Shown: positions 44,694-58,301, numbered from the stretch's first letter. The stretch: 64,000 nucleotides of DNA from Neocallimastix lanati (nom. inval.) (GCA_016946835.1 JACVTC010000073.1:278501-342500); one strand, 5' to 3'. Numbers and translations are program-made. Notes: generated by a model not told the origin, from the letters alone.

Positions 44694-45903
44694 TACATAT
44701 AATGATAAATGTTATTAAATTTTTTATATATAATAAAATATATTGTAATTTAATTAATATTTTAATAATATTTAAATTAAATAGATTTTTAAGTAAATAT
44801 ATATTGATAATTATTAATTATTAATATAATATTATTTTATTAATATATATCAAAATCTACAAATTTTTAATAAAATATTTATATTATATAATATTGTTAT
44901 ATATATGTTATTTTTTAATAAACTTTAATTAGCAATTAATATTATTACCAGATAAATATTTTTTTTTCTTCTCCAAGTTGTATTATCTTTAACATTTATT
45001 AATTCTTGTTTTTATATTCATACAAAATTTTTCAAATTAGAGGTTAATAATAAATATATAAATAAATTTTTTTGTATATTCTACTAATACTTTAATATTA
45101 TAAAAAATATAATTCATATATTTTTTTTAAAAAAATATAATAGGAGATAATAAAGATTTGATAAATAAAATCTATATATAAATGTATATATAAAAAGGAA
45201 TCTATATATAAAGAAGAACAATAAAAATAATAAAAGAAACTCTAATAATAAAGATATATAAGAACAAGATAATATCTTAATTGATTGTACTGGTTTTGCA
45301 ACTTATAATAAACATAGAATAATAGAAAATCGGTAAATATATAAAAAAGTTTTTATTTATATTTTATTTATTTATAATTATACAATATTGTTTACACACT
45401 ATTTGTTTTGAAATTTAATTTCTCGAGTTATTTTTAATAGATTAAGAAATTAAAATAAAAATAAATAATCATTTTAACAATAAAAGCATTTGTTGAAGAA
45501 AAAGTTTTTTAGTACTAAGAAACAATTGGTTATATGAAATATACATTATATAATTAAAAATCTTGTATTAAGGAAACTACATTAATAGAAATTTGTTAAT
45601 ATAATTTAAATCAATTTTTTTAATAATTGTAATTGATAGTAATAACTTCATTTTACTAGTAATAATAGTTGATATTTTAATAAAAGTAAAAAAAAAAAAA
45701 AAAAAATAAAAAAATAAAAAAATAAAAATAAAAATAAAAATAAAAATAAAAATAAAAATAAAATAAAATAAAATAAAATAAAATAAAATAAAATAAATCA
45801 TAGTAAAACAAAATTATAAACATACAAATAACTAATAGATATATATCATATATCTTGAATATATTAATAGTCTGATTTTTATTTAATTGTAATAAAATTT
45901 AAA
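44694..45903. other. Spacer upstream of PKC1
   Basis: Non-coding. Contains an AAATA-type repeat at about 45720-45795 and the presumed PKC1 promoter and 5' leader. No gene-like signal. Confidence 0.5.
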
Positions 45904-48900
45904 ATGTACTCTAATCAATCAACTTTTGAGGTAAAAAAAATATAGTAATTATAGCATTAAAATAATAGTAAAATTTTCTTATTGAAAGTCTAATACTTAT
46001 ATTTATTTTATATGCATATAATAATTAAAAACTTTTTCATATAAATGCAAGATTGACCAAAAAATAAAAACATTGCAAGATTCCATAACATATGAGAATC
46101 AAATAAAAAATGATTTGCTAAATTTAAGAAAAAATACACAAGGTGCACCAGGGTATGATTATGGACCAGAAATTGTCGAACAAGATAAAAGAATAAGAAA
46201 TTTAGAAAATCAAATTCAGCAATTACAAAATCAAAGGAATGGATATGGAGGTGGATATCAAAAACCCCAATATAATCAACCCCAATACAATCAACCACAA
46301 TATCAACAACCACAATATCAACAATCTCAGTATCAACAACCTCAATATCAACAACCTCAATATCAGCAGCCACAATATACTAATTATAATGCTCCTCAAC
46401 AAAATAGACTACAACCACAACAGCTATCTGCTCCACCACGTTCAAAATCACGTATTGGAAATAGTCCAACATCACCAAGAGTATATCCTAGTAATGGATA
46501 TAATTCACCTCCACAACCATTAAGACAACAATCTGCTCCGGTTTATGGTTCAAATAATGGAATGAGAGGTAATTATAATTATTTAATTAAATTAAAATTT
46601 ATATATAAATATTTTAAATATTTAAGAATTAAATTATATGTTTTATTAATAATATTTTATTTATGAAATATTTTTAATAATGTAATATATTATTTACATT
46701 TTTTTTGTTTTTTTTTTTTTTGTTTTTTGATGATAATACATATATTATTATAAAATATTATTTGTTTTAAAAATAAATATTCAACTAATATTAATATTAT
46801 AATGAAAATAAATAATTTATAATTTAATAATATAATAATAATAATTTCTCTTTGCCATTTAAAACAATAAAAATATAAATTAGCTTCAATTCAACCACAA
46901 GGTTATCGTCAACCACCACCACCAATTCCTCAACGTCAAAATTACCAAGGTTCACCACAAAATAGAGCAACAATTTATCAAGGCGGTTCTCCACAAAGTA
47001 GAGCAACAGTTTATCAAGGCGGTTCTCCACAAAATAGAGCAACAGTTTATCAAGGTAATTATTCTCAAGGATACGCCCAACCGGTACAAAATAGTTATTC
47101 TCAAGGTTACACTCAACAAGTGCAAAATAATTATTCTCAAGGATATGCTCAACCTGTTCAAAATAATTATCAACAAGGATCTTATTCACAACCACCACAA
47201 TCTGGAGGCTATCAACAGGGATCATATTCCCCTAATCAATCAGGAAGCTATAATGCTCCAATGCAATCACCATCTTATGGACCACGAACTCAAGCTTCAC
47301 AGCCACCTCAACAAGCACCAGCTATTCCAAGTCGTTCAGCAGCTTCTGGTGTAAATGTACATGTGCCACCACGAACTGCTGTTCCTCATCCGCAAGCTCA
47401 AACACAATCAACCTCACAATCATCAATTAATTCACAAACCTCATCCCCAAGCTCAAAGAATAATTATGATGATCGTGATAGAAGACGTAATGATGATTAT
47501 TATGACGATTATCGTGATGATCATGACAGAAGACATGACGATGATTATCATGATGACCATGACAGAAGACATGATGATGATTATCGTGATGATCGTGACA
47601 GAAGACATGATGATGATTATCGTGATGATCGTGACAGAAGACATGATGATGATTATCGTGATGATCGTGACAGAAGACATGATGATGATTATCGTGATGA
47701 TCGTGACAAAAGACATAATGATGATTATTATGATGATCGTGATAAAAAGTACGATGATGATAAATGTAACAATAACAAGAATCAACCTAAAGATGATCCT
47801 AGAGATAAGCGTAGCTCTATCTATTCTGATGATCCTGATTCAGAAAATGGTGATAATCTTGAACTTTATCTTGATATATATGGTACTGATAATAAAGATG
47901 CTAAAAATAGTGATGATGAATATTCAGGAAAAAGTAAATCAAATACTGCTTCTAAAGAAAAAGATACTAATAAAAAGCTTGAACTTAAAGTCATAAATGA
48001 TACTAACAATTCGCCAAGAACTCCAACTTCAATTAAATCACCCATTTCTCCATCATATAATGAACCACTTTCGCCATCTGGTAAACCTATGAAGTCGAAC
48101 TCACCAAATCTTAATGTTCACGGATCAAATAATTCTGTTCAAGATTCTCCAAATGTTAAATCTCCAATAATTTCACCAAGGTTAGCTAGTGTCAATAATT
48201 CAAGAACATCATCATCACCAAATGTTAGTTCACCCCCATCTGGTATTGTTATACCACCAAGAGTTAAGGTCCCAGCACCACCCAAACTTGGTGATAAAAC
48301 TGTTTCTATTAAACCTCCAGCAAGATCACCAGTACCAATTCCAATTCCTGGTGACCGTCCAGAAATTCCAGCAAGAACGGCTAGTACCTCTGCTAACTTA
48401 AATGCATTAGATTTTATTACCGCGCCAACAGAATTAAATGATTCTGCAATTGAACATAGAATTAAAAAGATTCAAACAAAATTAGAAATTGAAAAGAAAT
48501 ATAAAATTGGATCTGAAAAAGCTGTTGAAGTTATTAAAATGTCTGGTACTCAAAGAAATTCACCACAATATAATGAAGCTCAAATGCGTTTGAAAGAAAG
48601 TAACGAAAAAATAGATTGTTTAAATAGAGCTAAGCAAAACTATGAAAAAATATATAAAGGTCAACCTATTGAAAAAGATTTAACTGAATACCCAGAAGAA
48701 CCTGAAGACATAAGCGCACCACAACATCATACTTTAGTTAAGACTCTTGGTCGTATTAGAAATGCCCAAAATGAAGGAAAATTGCAAATGAAATTTATTT
48801 GCATTCAAAAAGTTCAAATCGAACTTTCTGCATTAATTAATGTTAATGGTAGAATTGCTGCTCAAACTTCTATGTCAAAGGGATTCCAATGGGACTATGA

Positions 48901-49793
48901 AGTTGATATTATGGCAACAAAGGATGCTGAAGTTGAAATTGTTTTCCAAGATGACAGAAAATCAATTGTTGGTTTAATTTGGTTCAAATCTTCTGATTTA
49001 GAAGAAGCTACAAAATTAAAATATGCCGAAAGTGGTAAAAATGATAATACTTTTGCCTTACAAGTTGAACCAGTTGGTGAATTAATTATTCAACTTTCAT
49101 ATATGAGAGCTAACGGAAATTATCTTACCCTTCGTCCAGGTATTCAACGTCGTAAGGCTGCTAATAAAATGTTGATTTATCAACTTGGTCACAAATTAGC
49201 CAAACTTCAAAATTACAATATTTTAAAATGTGCCATGTGTGGGGAATTTATCCTTAGTAATTCAGGTTTACAATGTGCTGAATGTAATTATGCTTGTCAT
49301 CAAAGCTGTGTACCAACCATCACTTCAAAATGTATATCTCAAACTAATAGTGAAATGGAAGAAAAGAAGAATGATCCTCTTACTCTTTTTGTTTCTAAAT
49401 ACAATATACCACATCGTTTTAAGTTAGCAAGTAATCTTGCTGCTGGTTGGTGTTCACATTGTGGTCAAATGTTGCCCGTTGGTAAACAATGCATCTTAAA
49501 ATGTAGTGAGTGTAATATGGTTTGTCATCATGGTTGTAAAATATATATTCAAAACTTATGTGGTTTATCTATGGATATGGTTAAGAGTTTCACTACAGCA
49601 ATTGAAAAAACAGAACGTGAAAAGAAACGTAACCAAGTTGCTGAACTTCAACGTCACCATAAGACTTTAATTAGAAAACCACCACCAACTCAAAAGAGAC
49701 GTGAAGTTACAATTAACGATTTCCACTTTATGGTAGTATTGGGTCGTGGTAACTTTGGAAAGGTAAAAATCAATCTTTTATTATTATTATTAC

Positions 49794-49832
<39 letters not shown>

Positions 49833-50811
49833 AATCTATTAAAAATAGGTCATGTTAGCTGAAGAAAAAACCACAAAGAGATTATACGCCATTAAAGTAT
49901 TAAAGAAGCAAGCTATTATAGAAGATGATGAAGTTCAAAGTATGATGAATGAAAAATCAGCTTTCCTTGCTGCTAGTCAAATCAATCATCCATTCTTAGT
50001 AAATCTTCATTCATGTTTCTCTACTACAACAAGAATTTATTTCGTTATGGAATATTGTCAATGTGGTGATTTAATTTCACATATTGGTAAAAAAAATTTC
50101 AATAAAAATCGTGCAAAGTAAATTTCTATACAAATATATATATACATATGATAAAAAAAATTTATTTAAATTAATTATAGTAATAGTATATTATAAAAAT
50201 TATATATTAGTAATTATTAATATTGAGTAATTTTTTTTTTTTCTCACTAATTTTAATATAATTTTTTCAATCAGATTCTACTTATCAGAAGTTTTATTAG
50301 CTTTAGAATTCCTTCACTCAAGAGATATTATTTACCGTGATCTTAAATTAGATAATATTTTATTAACTGTTGAAGGTCATATTAAATTGACTGATTTCGG
50401 TTTATGTAAAGGAAATATGAGTTGGAATGCTACAACAAAAACTTTCTGTGGTACTCCGGAATTTATTGCTCCTGAAATTTTAATTGGTAGTCCATATACT
50501 AGAGCAGTCGATTGGTGGACTTTTGGTATTTTAATCTATGAAATGATTGTTAAGGAGGCACCATTCTCTGGTGAAGATGATGAAGAAATCTTCGAAAATA
50601 TTATTAATACACAACCACGTTATCCATCTAGTATGGGTAAAGATTGTATGGCTGTTGTTCGAGGTTTATTAAAGAAAAATCCAACACAAAGATTAGGATA
50701 CTCTATTAAAGATGCAGAAGAAATTAAAAGCCAAGCCTTCTTTAGTGATGTTGACTGGAAAGCTCTACTTGAAAAACGTATAACACCACCATATATCCCA
50801 ACATTGGTAAT

Positions 50812-50842
<31 letters not shown>

Positions 50843-50912
50843 TTTTAAACACACATTATTAATAAATTAAAGTCATTAAATTACTCATATTTTAATATTA
50901 TATATAATAAAT

Positions 50913-51006
<94 letters not shown>

Positions 51007-51214
51007 TTTTGTTTTATTTTAAAAATTTGATTTTATTTATTATTTATAAAAAAAAAAATCTTAATAGAAATCTAAAGTTGATGTTTCATTGTTCGACGAA
51101 GAATTCACAAAGGAACCACCAGTTTTAACCCCAGTTCAATGTTTCTTAGATCCATTCGAACAAGAATTATTTGATGGATTTGCTTATGTTAATCCATATT
51201 TAGTTGAAAATTAA
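45904..51214 (+). CDS. PKC1: Protein kinase C, fungal Pkc1 type (6 exons)
   Basis: Fungal Pkc1 acts below Rho1 in the cell-wall integrity pathway and activates a MAP-kinase cascade. Exons: 45904-45930, 46052-46568, 46884-49762, 49849-50117, 50275-50806, 51068-51214. They total 4,371 nt (1,456 aa), all GT-AG. Domains in order: a coiled HR1-like segment (about 10-70); long Gln/Pro/Tyr/Ser-rich disorder with PQYQQ and SPQ-x-RAT-x-YQGG repeats; a charged tandem repeat (about 380-475); a second HR1 (about 703-775); a C2-like domain (about 796-891); two C1 zinc fingers (about 951-1000 and 1025-1075, each starting with His and carrying paired CxxC); kinase from about 1128 (GRGNFGK; K1157; YRDLKLDN, D1253; DFG, D1271; activation-loop Thr in TFCGTPE, about 1287); AGC tail with turn motif VLTPV. 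The hydrophobic motif reads FDGFAY, with Ala where Ser/Thr is usual. Exon 1 is only 27 nt. Confidence 0.96.
47480..47757 (+). repeat. PKC1: 36-bp tandem repeat coding [12 protein letters not shown] in PKC1
   Basis: Around seven copies of a 36-bp (12-codon) unit inside PKC1 exon 3. The central copies are nearly identical at DNA level, pointing to recent expansion; the edge copies have drifted (DYYDD, RHNDDYY). The result is a highly charged linker of alternating Arg and Asp. Confidence 0.9.
50921..50969. repeat. PKC1: Poly(A) run in PKC1 intron 5
   Basis: About 50 A residues followed by an ATT array inside the last intron; the donor side of the same intron carries a TTTA repeat. Confidence 0.85.
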
Positions 51215-51291
51215 ATCTATTGAAGAAAAAAAAAAATCATAAAAATAAAATACTTATAAATTATAAAAATATAAAAAGAACAATGAATTAA

Positions 51292-51345
<54 letters not shown>

Positions 51346-51701
51346 AAATAAAAATTAAAATTAAAATTAGTTTCAGTTTAAAAAAAAAAAATAATTATAT
51401 TAAAAAAAAAATTAATAATAAATCTTATTAAAAATAATATATATATATATATATTAATGAATTAATAATAATAAAAAAATTATTACAAAATAAAAATTCA
51501 AATAAATACATATAAATTAATATAATAAAAATAAAATATATATAATAATAGTAAAAATGATAATACAAATAAAACAATAAAACTTAGACCTATATTTAAT
51601 GAAAAAATAAATTATATAGGCAAAAAAAAAAAAAAAATTACATAAGTAAATTTGTTTATATAATATATATATCATTCTTTCATATTGACTTATTATTAAA
51701 A

Positions 51702-51735
<34 letters not shown>

Positions 51736-51981
51736 AAATAAAAAAATAAAAAAAAAAAAAAAAGTAAAAAATTATCAAAGGAATTTAAATAAAAAAAAAA
51801 TTTTTTTGTTTTATATATATATTATTTTACTTAATCTTTGATATAATTTATTTTTATTTTTAAATTTATATATTTATTTTTAAATTTATATAATTTAAAA
51901 GTATTCATAGTATATAGTAAGAATAATAAATGATATAATGATATATAATGATATCCCATGAATATCAAATGAACCATATTT

Positions 51982-52015
<34 letters not shown>

Positions 52016-53044
52016 TTCAGTAATAATTAAAAATTTACAATTAATTATTTATTTTAAAAAAATAAATCATTTTTTCAAACTAAAAAAGTAAAATTGTAAA
52101 TTGACTAGTTTTTTTTTTTTAATTGTAAATAATTTTATTATTAAATATTAAAAAAATATAAATCAATATCAGTTGAAAATTATTTTTAATTATTAACTTT
52201 GTTATATTTCTTTTTAATTTTAGGACTTTATTAAAATTAATATAAATTTATATGAAAACTTAATTAATTAATAAAAAAATCTAGCCTAATTCGTACTACC
52301 CATTGATAAATTGTTACACAAATTTGATTTAATATAAGATTAAAATTTATTTAATTAAATGAGTATTTAGAACTTTTTATTTATTTTAAATATTTAATAC
52401 TTAATAATAAAAAGTATTTACTCTCTTCAATATTAATTCTTCTCAAATAAATATATAAATTATTCACAAACAGTGAAACAGTTATTCTTGAATCATTTTC
52501 CAAGAAAAAGAAACTCGCAAATTTTTCTTTTATACTAATTATTTACTGAATCGTAATAACTCTTATTATACCAATTATCGTTCTAAATTATATGTAACAT
52601 ACATTTATATTCTTTTTCATTACATTATATAATTAATACATTAATTTTGTACATTAAAGAAATAATTAATAATAAGGAGAAATATTTGAATTAATATTAA
52701 AAATATATTACAAATATACAAATGCATCGAGTCATGTGTTTACTTTATACAATATATTAATCATATTAAATTTTAAATAATACTTTATCCACAACTACAT
52801 ATTTTAAACTATACTAAAAAAAAAAAAATAATAATAATAATTAAAAATAAAAATAATTAAATACAGTATTTTTTTTTTTTAGACTTGGAAGAGAATACAC
52901 TTCCTCGTGCTTTAATAAAATAGATGAATATATTTTTACGTATTACATTTTTAAAAAAAAAAAAAAAATACATTATATAATTTAAAGATAAAAATAAAAT
53001 GTATGTAAAAGATTAAATAAAATAAAAATTTAAAAATTAAAAAA
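51215..53044. other. AT-rich spacer downstream of PKC1
   Basis: PKC1 3' UTR then non-coding A+T-rich DNA. Short islands of higher G+C near 52470-52570 and 52880-52910 may be repeat relics, but I could not assign them. Confidence 0.5.
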
Positions 53045-53340
53045 ATTTCGGTGTGATGTATACTATGTGTAGTAGCAATAATCACCAGTTAAATCCAAAA
53101 TAATAAAACAAAGAAGTAACATCTTTAAAATAGAATAGTGTGGTATCCATTAAACTCTACCTTAAATTACAAGAAAGATCATCAAAAGTTGAATTACTTA
53201 CTATAGGTTCCGCGTTCGAAACGGTGCTGTTAGTAAATGTGTATTGAGAATTAACAGGTCTACTAATTGCACTATACCTTTGCCATATCGATATGACATC
53301 TGCACTCTTGGTAATAAAACCGTTTTTGCTAAACCTCTCA
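53045..53340 (-). mobile_element. Decayed 3' fragment of the non-LTR retrotransposon
   Basis: Aligns to about 59985-60240 of the full element. Shared blocks: AGAAGTAACATCTTTAAAAT, GTGTGGTATCCATTAAACTC versus GTGTGGTGTCCACAAAACTC, and CGATATGACATCTGCACTCTTGG versus CAGTACGACGTCGACGCTCTTGG. Same orientation, also truncated to the 3' end. Confidence 0.75.
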
Positions 53341-53865
53341 AAAATTAAATAATAAAAAAAGATTAAAATAGTATTTACAAATATTTAGCTAAAATATAAA
53401 ATTAAAAATTTTGATTTTTGTACTTTTTTATCTTAATTTTTTTATTTTTTTTTTTTTTATTCTTTTTATTATTTTTTTTATTTTTTATTATTTTCTTATT
53501 TTTTATTATTTTTTATTTTTTATTATTTTTTTTATTTTTTATTATTTTTTTTATTTTTTATTATTTTTTTATTATTATTATTTTATTATCTTTTTATTTT
53601 ATTATCTTTTTTTTTTCTACTTTTTTTTTTTTTTTTTTTTTTTATTATAACTAAAAATAAATATTTCTTTAATATTTATTTTAATTTTTAAATTCATATT
53701 AAAAAATTAATTTTATATTTTATAAAAATTTTTTATTAATTACTATTAATTATATATATTTATAATAATCATTCGGTGTAAATAAATAATAAATATCTAA
53801 TAAATTATTTTATATATAATCTTTTCAGTTTTTATCCTGGTGATTAGTACTCGAGACAAACACAT
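53341..53865. other. T-rich spacer
   Basis: Mostly TTTTTATT-type repeats (about 53440-53645). Open frames of Phe/Ile/Tyr here are composition artefacts. Confidence 0.65.
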
Positions 53866-54240
53866 ATAAGGATTTTTGGATTGATCCCTCGACTACCTCC
53901 TGAATTTATATGTGGTGATTTTCATCCTTTTAAGGCGCTTTTCCCTATAAATGAAAATGGTGTTCTCTCGCTATGGTAAGTATTCCTGTTGCTAGAATAT
54001 ATAATTGCTAGTACAGAGAACATTCTTGATCCATATAAGGATTAGTGTAGTTGCTCCTCCCTCGATAATAGTTCAAGAGACCACTGAAAAAAAGACCGTC
54101 CTATAAAGCGGTACATAGGGAAAATGGAGGTTCTCGTCAACACTGAAACGGTATAGCCAAAAATCTAATGTGAATCTGAAAGGTTAAAAGAAGAAATTGA
54201 AGGCCTTATTATCCTCCTCTCTCATTAATCCCAGTATAAA
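53866..54240 (-). repeat. Dispersed repeat family A, copy 2 (longest)
   Basis: Reverse complement of 33676-33872 and 56500-56690 over its first 190 bp, beginning TACTGGGATTAATGAGAGAG, with a further 180 bp of similarly G+C-rich sequence that the other copies lack. The block CTATACCGTTTCAGTGTTGA matches GATATACCGTTTCGACGTTGA of copy 3. Confidence 0.65.
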
Positions 54241-54857
54241 AAAAATTATATATAATAGAGAAATATATATATTATAAATAACAAACAGCATACTATTAAT
54301 TTTTTGATATTTAATTTATTTTTCCTTAAACTTTCCCACTTTTTTAATTTTAAGGATTGATTAAATTTTGATTCCCGACTTTAGTTCATTCTATAATTGT
54401 ATTCTATATATTATCTCACTAAAATTATATGAATACTCCATTTAAATTAAAGGTGGAGAAAAGACAATTGAAAATTGATATTTATATATTGTTAAATAAA
54501 TATTAATATTGATAAATATATTAATAGATGTATATACCTATCTATTAATTTCTATTTCTACCTTTATTATCTAATTATTAAATAAAAATAAAAAAAGAAA
54601 AATATATATTTATTCTTTCTCTTTTATATATAGTTCAATTATTAATAAATACGTTAAACTATAATAATATGTTGGATTAAGAATAAATAAATTGACAACC
54701 ATACTTTCATTTCTTAAGTTCATCTTTTTTATATAAAAAATGAACAAATCTTTTTTTTTTTTTTTTTAAAAAAAAAAGAAAAAAAAAAAAAACTTTTAAA
54801 ATTAAAAAAAAATAAATAAATAAAAGTAAAAAAAATAAAAAAATAAAAAGTAAATAA
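54241..54857. other. AT-rich spacer
   Basis: Non-coding DNA on the 3' side of the glycogen-binding-type gene, with poly(T) and poly(A) runs at 54750-54790. Confidence 0.55.
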
Positions 54858-55178
54858 TTATACAGAATCTGCATCTGATTCTTCAATATCAGAAGAAACT
54901 TGTGTTATGTTAACTCTAAATCCATCATCATCTATTGTAGATTCTATATATGGATCAAAACCCCAGTGTTTATTATTGACAAAAAACTTGTACTTAATAA
55001 TGCAACCGTCTGGAACAAATACTTTTGAGTGATAATAATTCATGCAATCATCACCTTCTCCTTCTTTCTTTTTCATATCTATACATCCTGTCCAAGTTCC
55101 AAATTTTCCTACTAACTTTACTGATTTTGCAAGTGCAGATGAATAAGTAATAGTGTGTTCGACAAGATTAAGTGGCAT
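54858..55178 (-). CDS. Small CBM48/AMPK-beta-like glycogen-binding domain protein, 106 aa
   Basis: One exon encodes a protein that is almost only an E-set carbohydrate-binding domain of the CBM48/AMPK-beta type, the fold that binds glycogen or starch. Visible features: a first strand TITYSSALAKSVKLVG, the GTWTG turn with Trp29, VFVPDG, and IIKYKFFVNNKHWGFDPY with Trp72 followed by the usual DPY/DP segment. Conserved aromatics of this type normally contact sugar. The C-terminal tail is acidic (SSDIEESDADSV). There is no signal peptide, so a cytosolic role is expected. With no kinase-regulator C-terminal domain it is not a complete AMPK beta subunit. Ligand binding is inferred from the fold. 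Confidence 0.75.
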   Translation of the reverse strand: MPLNLVEHTITYSSALAKSVKLVGKFGTWTGCIDMKKKEGEGDDCMNYYHSKVFVPDGCIIKYKFFVNNKHWGFDPYIESTIDDDGFRVNITQVSSDIEESDADSV

Positions 55179-56499
55179 TTTTATTTTTTTTTTTCTATTT
55201 TCTTATAAAATTACTTAAATTTATTTATTTTTTTCTTATTATTGTTTTGTTTTGTTTTGTTTTTTGTTTTCTTTTCTTTTATTTCCTTTTATTTTCTTTT
55301 AATTAATTTAGTTTAATTTAGTTTAATTTTATTATATTTAATTTTTTTTTTTTTTTTTTTTTAAATTGTTTTTATAAATCTTTGAATTTAATTAATGTAT
55401 AATTTATTAATAAAAGTTTTCTATTTACTGCCAAGAAATCAATTTAATTTATTATTTTCTTTTTTGCTATTTCTTTATTATTAATTTTTTTTTTATTATT
55501 ATTTTTTTTATAATTATTTTTATTTATATTTATTATTATTTATATTTATTATTATTTATATTTATTATTATTTATTTTTCAAAACAAAAACCCTATTTTT
55601 AATTTTTTTCAATATTAAAAAAAGATGTTTAAGTTGTAAAAACTTTTTTCTTCTATTTATATTTTTTTTAATATATTAATCTATCACTTAGTTTCATCAA
55701 CTTTTTGTGTTTTAAAATTTGGTAAATCTAAGAATATATTTCTATATATTATCAAATATATATTTAAAAATTGAAAAAAATAAATTTTTTTTTTTTTTTT
55801 TCAATTTTTTTATACTTTAAATTAACTTTAATATTTATAATTTTTGATTTATTATTAAAAGTAAATTAAAATTAAAAAACAAAATTATTAAAATGAATAA
55901 TTAATAATATATTATAATTAAAAGTAATTTATTAATTTTATAATTATTTATAGTTTATATATTATCCTTTTATACCATAGCATATATTATATTAGAAGGC
56001 TTTACTACATATTAATACAAATTATTTTAAATATATGCATGTTTTAATATAACAATATAATTATAATATATTATATAGCTAAGATAAACTTGCTTTACAA
56101 ATTTCCATATCATAATATATTATAAATGATCATCTAGTAATTATTTTTTTTTTAATTAATTAAAAATAAATTATATAATATATTCTATTAATATTATGAA
56201 CAATACAAATTAACGATTTTTTTTTTTTTTTTTTAGAATTATTTGTAGAAAGTGAAAAATATATATGAATTTTTTAATTTATTATTATTTATTTTATATT
56301 ATTAGAGTAATTATTAAAATAACATAAAATTAATCTTTTTTTTTTATATATTTAATTTAATTACTATTAGTTTTTAATAATGATAAAATTATCTATCAAT
56401 TATGATTACTTAACCCTTTACATAATTATTAAGATTAGAGTAAATAATGACATAACATATTTAAAATAAACAAGTTTAATTTTTTTTTTTTTTATTTTT
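55179..56499. other. AT-rich spacer
   Basis: Holds the promoter side of the CBM48-like gene, with TTTTG and TTTTC-type repeats just upstream (about 55230-55330). No other gene. Confidence 0.5.
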
Positions 56500-56690
56500 A
56501 GGCTGGGTTTAATGAGAAGGGAGAACAATAGGGCCTCCAATCTCCAATCCCTTCCTTAAAAGTATCAGACTCTCAACGAATTCTTTGATATACCGTTTCG
56601 ACGTTGATGAGGACCTCTCTCTTAACAAGGCTAAGATGAAAAGTTATTCTCTATAAGCTGTTTATATGATAGACTTCTTATCAATAAAAC
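56500..56690 (+). repeat. Dispersed repeat family A, copy 3
   Basis: Starts GGCTGGGTTTAATGAGAAGG; aligns with 33676-33872 and the complement of 53866-54240. It contains AAAAGTATCAGACTCTC and ATACCGTTTCGACGTTGATG. Reading frames are not conserved between copies. Confidence 0.65.
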
Positions 56691-58301
56691 TTAGTTATTT
56701 ATAAAAAAATGAACTAAAATACTTTTAAATTTAAAATTAAAAAAAAAAAAAAAAAAAAAAAATTATTCATATTAAAATATTTATTATATTATGATTTTAG
56801 TTGAAAACTTAATAGCATATAATTAAAATTTATTTCAATAGAGAAAAATAATCCAACTAAAAATAATATTTAATTAATATAATTAAATTTCATCATTTAT
56901 ATTATAAATTTAAAAACTTATATAAAATATATTTTACTATTTATCATCAGTTTTAAATTGTTTCTTCATTTGTAAATATATTGTAAATCTATAACAAACT
57001 ATATATATATATTATATTAAATAATAATTAAAACTAAAATAATATTGCTTTATTTTTATAAACTCAAATAAAATAAAAAAGAAACTAAGTATATTAGTAA
57101 TTATTTTATTCTACATCATTACCATAATTAATGTAATATCTTTTCTTTTCTTTTTTTTTTTTTTTTCAATTAAATTTTATATTTTTTTGTTTTTTATATA
57201 AAATTATAATTTTAAATATAAAAAAAAGTAATATGAAAATAATATCATGCTACTTTAAACGCTAAATTTCGTATAATGTATTAACAAATGCTTTTTGAAA
57301 ATATTTTTAGCTTTATGATATATAGTAAAAATCTTAAATAAATTGTTATTCGTAAAAATATTATTTTTTTTTGTTTTTATATATTTATTTTTTATTTTAA
57401 ATAAATAAATAACATAAATACATTGCATTATTATTCATTATTTATATGAACATAGTAATAAAAAGATAATATAAAGTATAATGTATGGTATAAATATTAA
57501 AAAAGATCAATAAGATGTTTTTATTTTATTTTATTTTATTTTTATTATTTTTTTATTTTTTTTTTTAATTTTTAATATTTTTTATAATTATAATTAATCA
57601 TTATTTTATTCCATATATAATATTTAATATGAAATTATTTTATTAGATGATCTTTGTATTTTTATTGTAAATAAATAATGATTTTTTAATAAACTTTATT
57701 AAATAATAATAGAAAAAGTTAAAGTATAAATCTGATGGATTTTATGATATAAAATAATATTTATTTTTTTTTTATACTGAATGTTTTTTTTTTTATTTAT
57801 TTAATAATGAACATAATATATTTTAATATATAATAATATATTAAAGCTATTAATTTTAATTTTTATTAAATATTTTTTATCTGCGATTAATTAAAAATAT
57901 ATTAAAATTAATAAAGTTTATGAATTTTTTTATGTAAGAAATTTCTTTTATATATAAATTAATATTTAGACTAATATATATACATTATAATCATACATAT
58001 TAATATAATATATAATTCATATATTAATCTTTATTTTATAAATTAATAATTGATAAATTTTATAATTTTTATAATCAATTGAATAATATAAAGTTTTTAA
58101 AAATTTTTAAAATTTTATTATATTAATGAATAAATAAAATAATTTTAATAATAAATTACTTCATGAGCAAAATTTATTTTAATGTCTATGTAAAAATATC
58201 TAATGAAATAAAAAAAGGTCGCTATTGTTATATATACATATATTATACATATATATAATTTTTTTTTATAGAGTTATGATTTTTTTTAAAAATAATCTTA
58301 A

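Noticed and set aside
46824-47225. Open frames antisense to PKC1 (Val/Glu/Asn and Leu/Ile-rich)
   Set aside because: Shadows of the Gln/Tyr/Asn repeats of PKC1 exon 3.
53411-53654. Two Phe/Ile/Tyr-rich open frames of about 79 residues
   Set aside because: Pure composition effect of TTTTTATT repeats; no conserved features.
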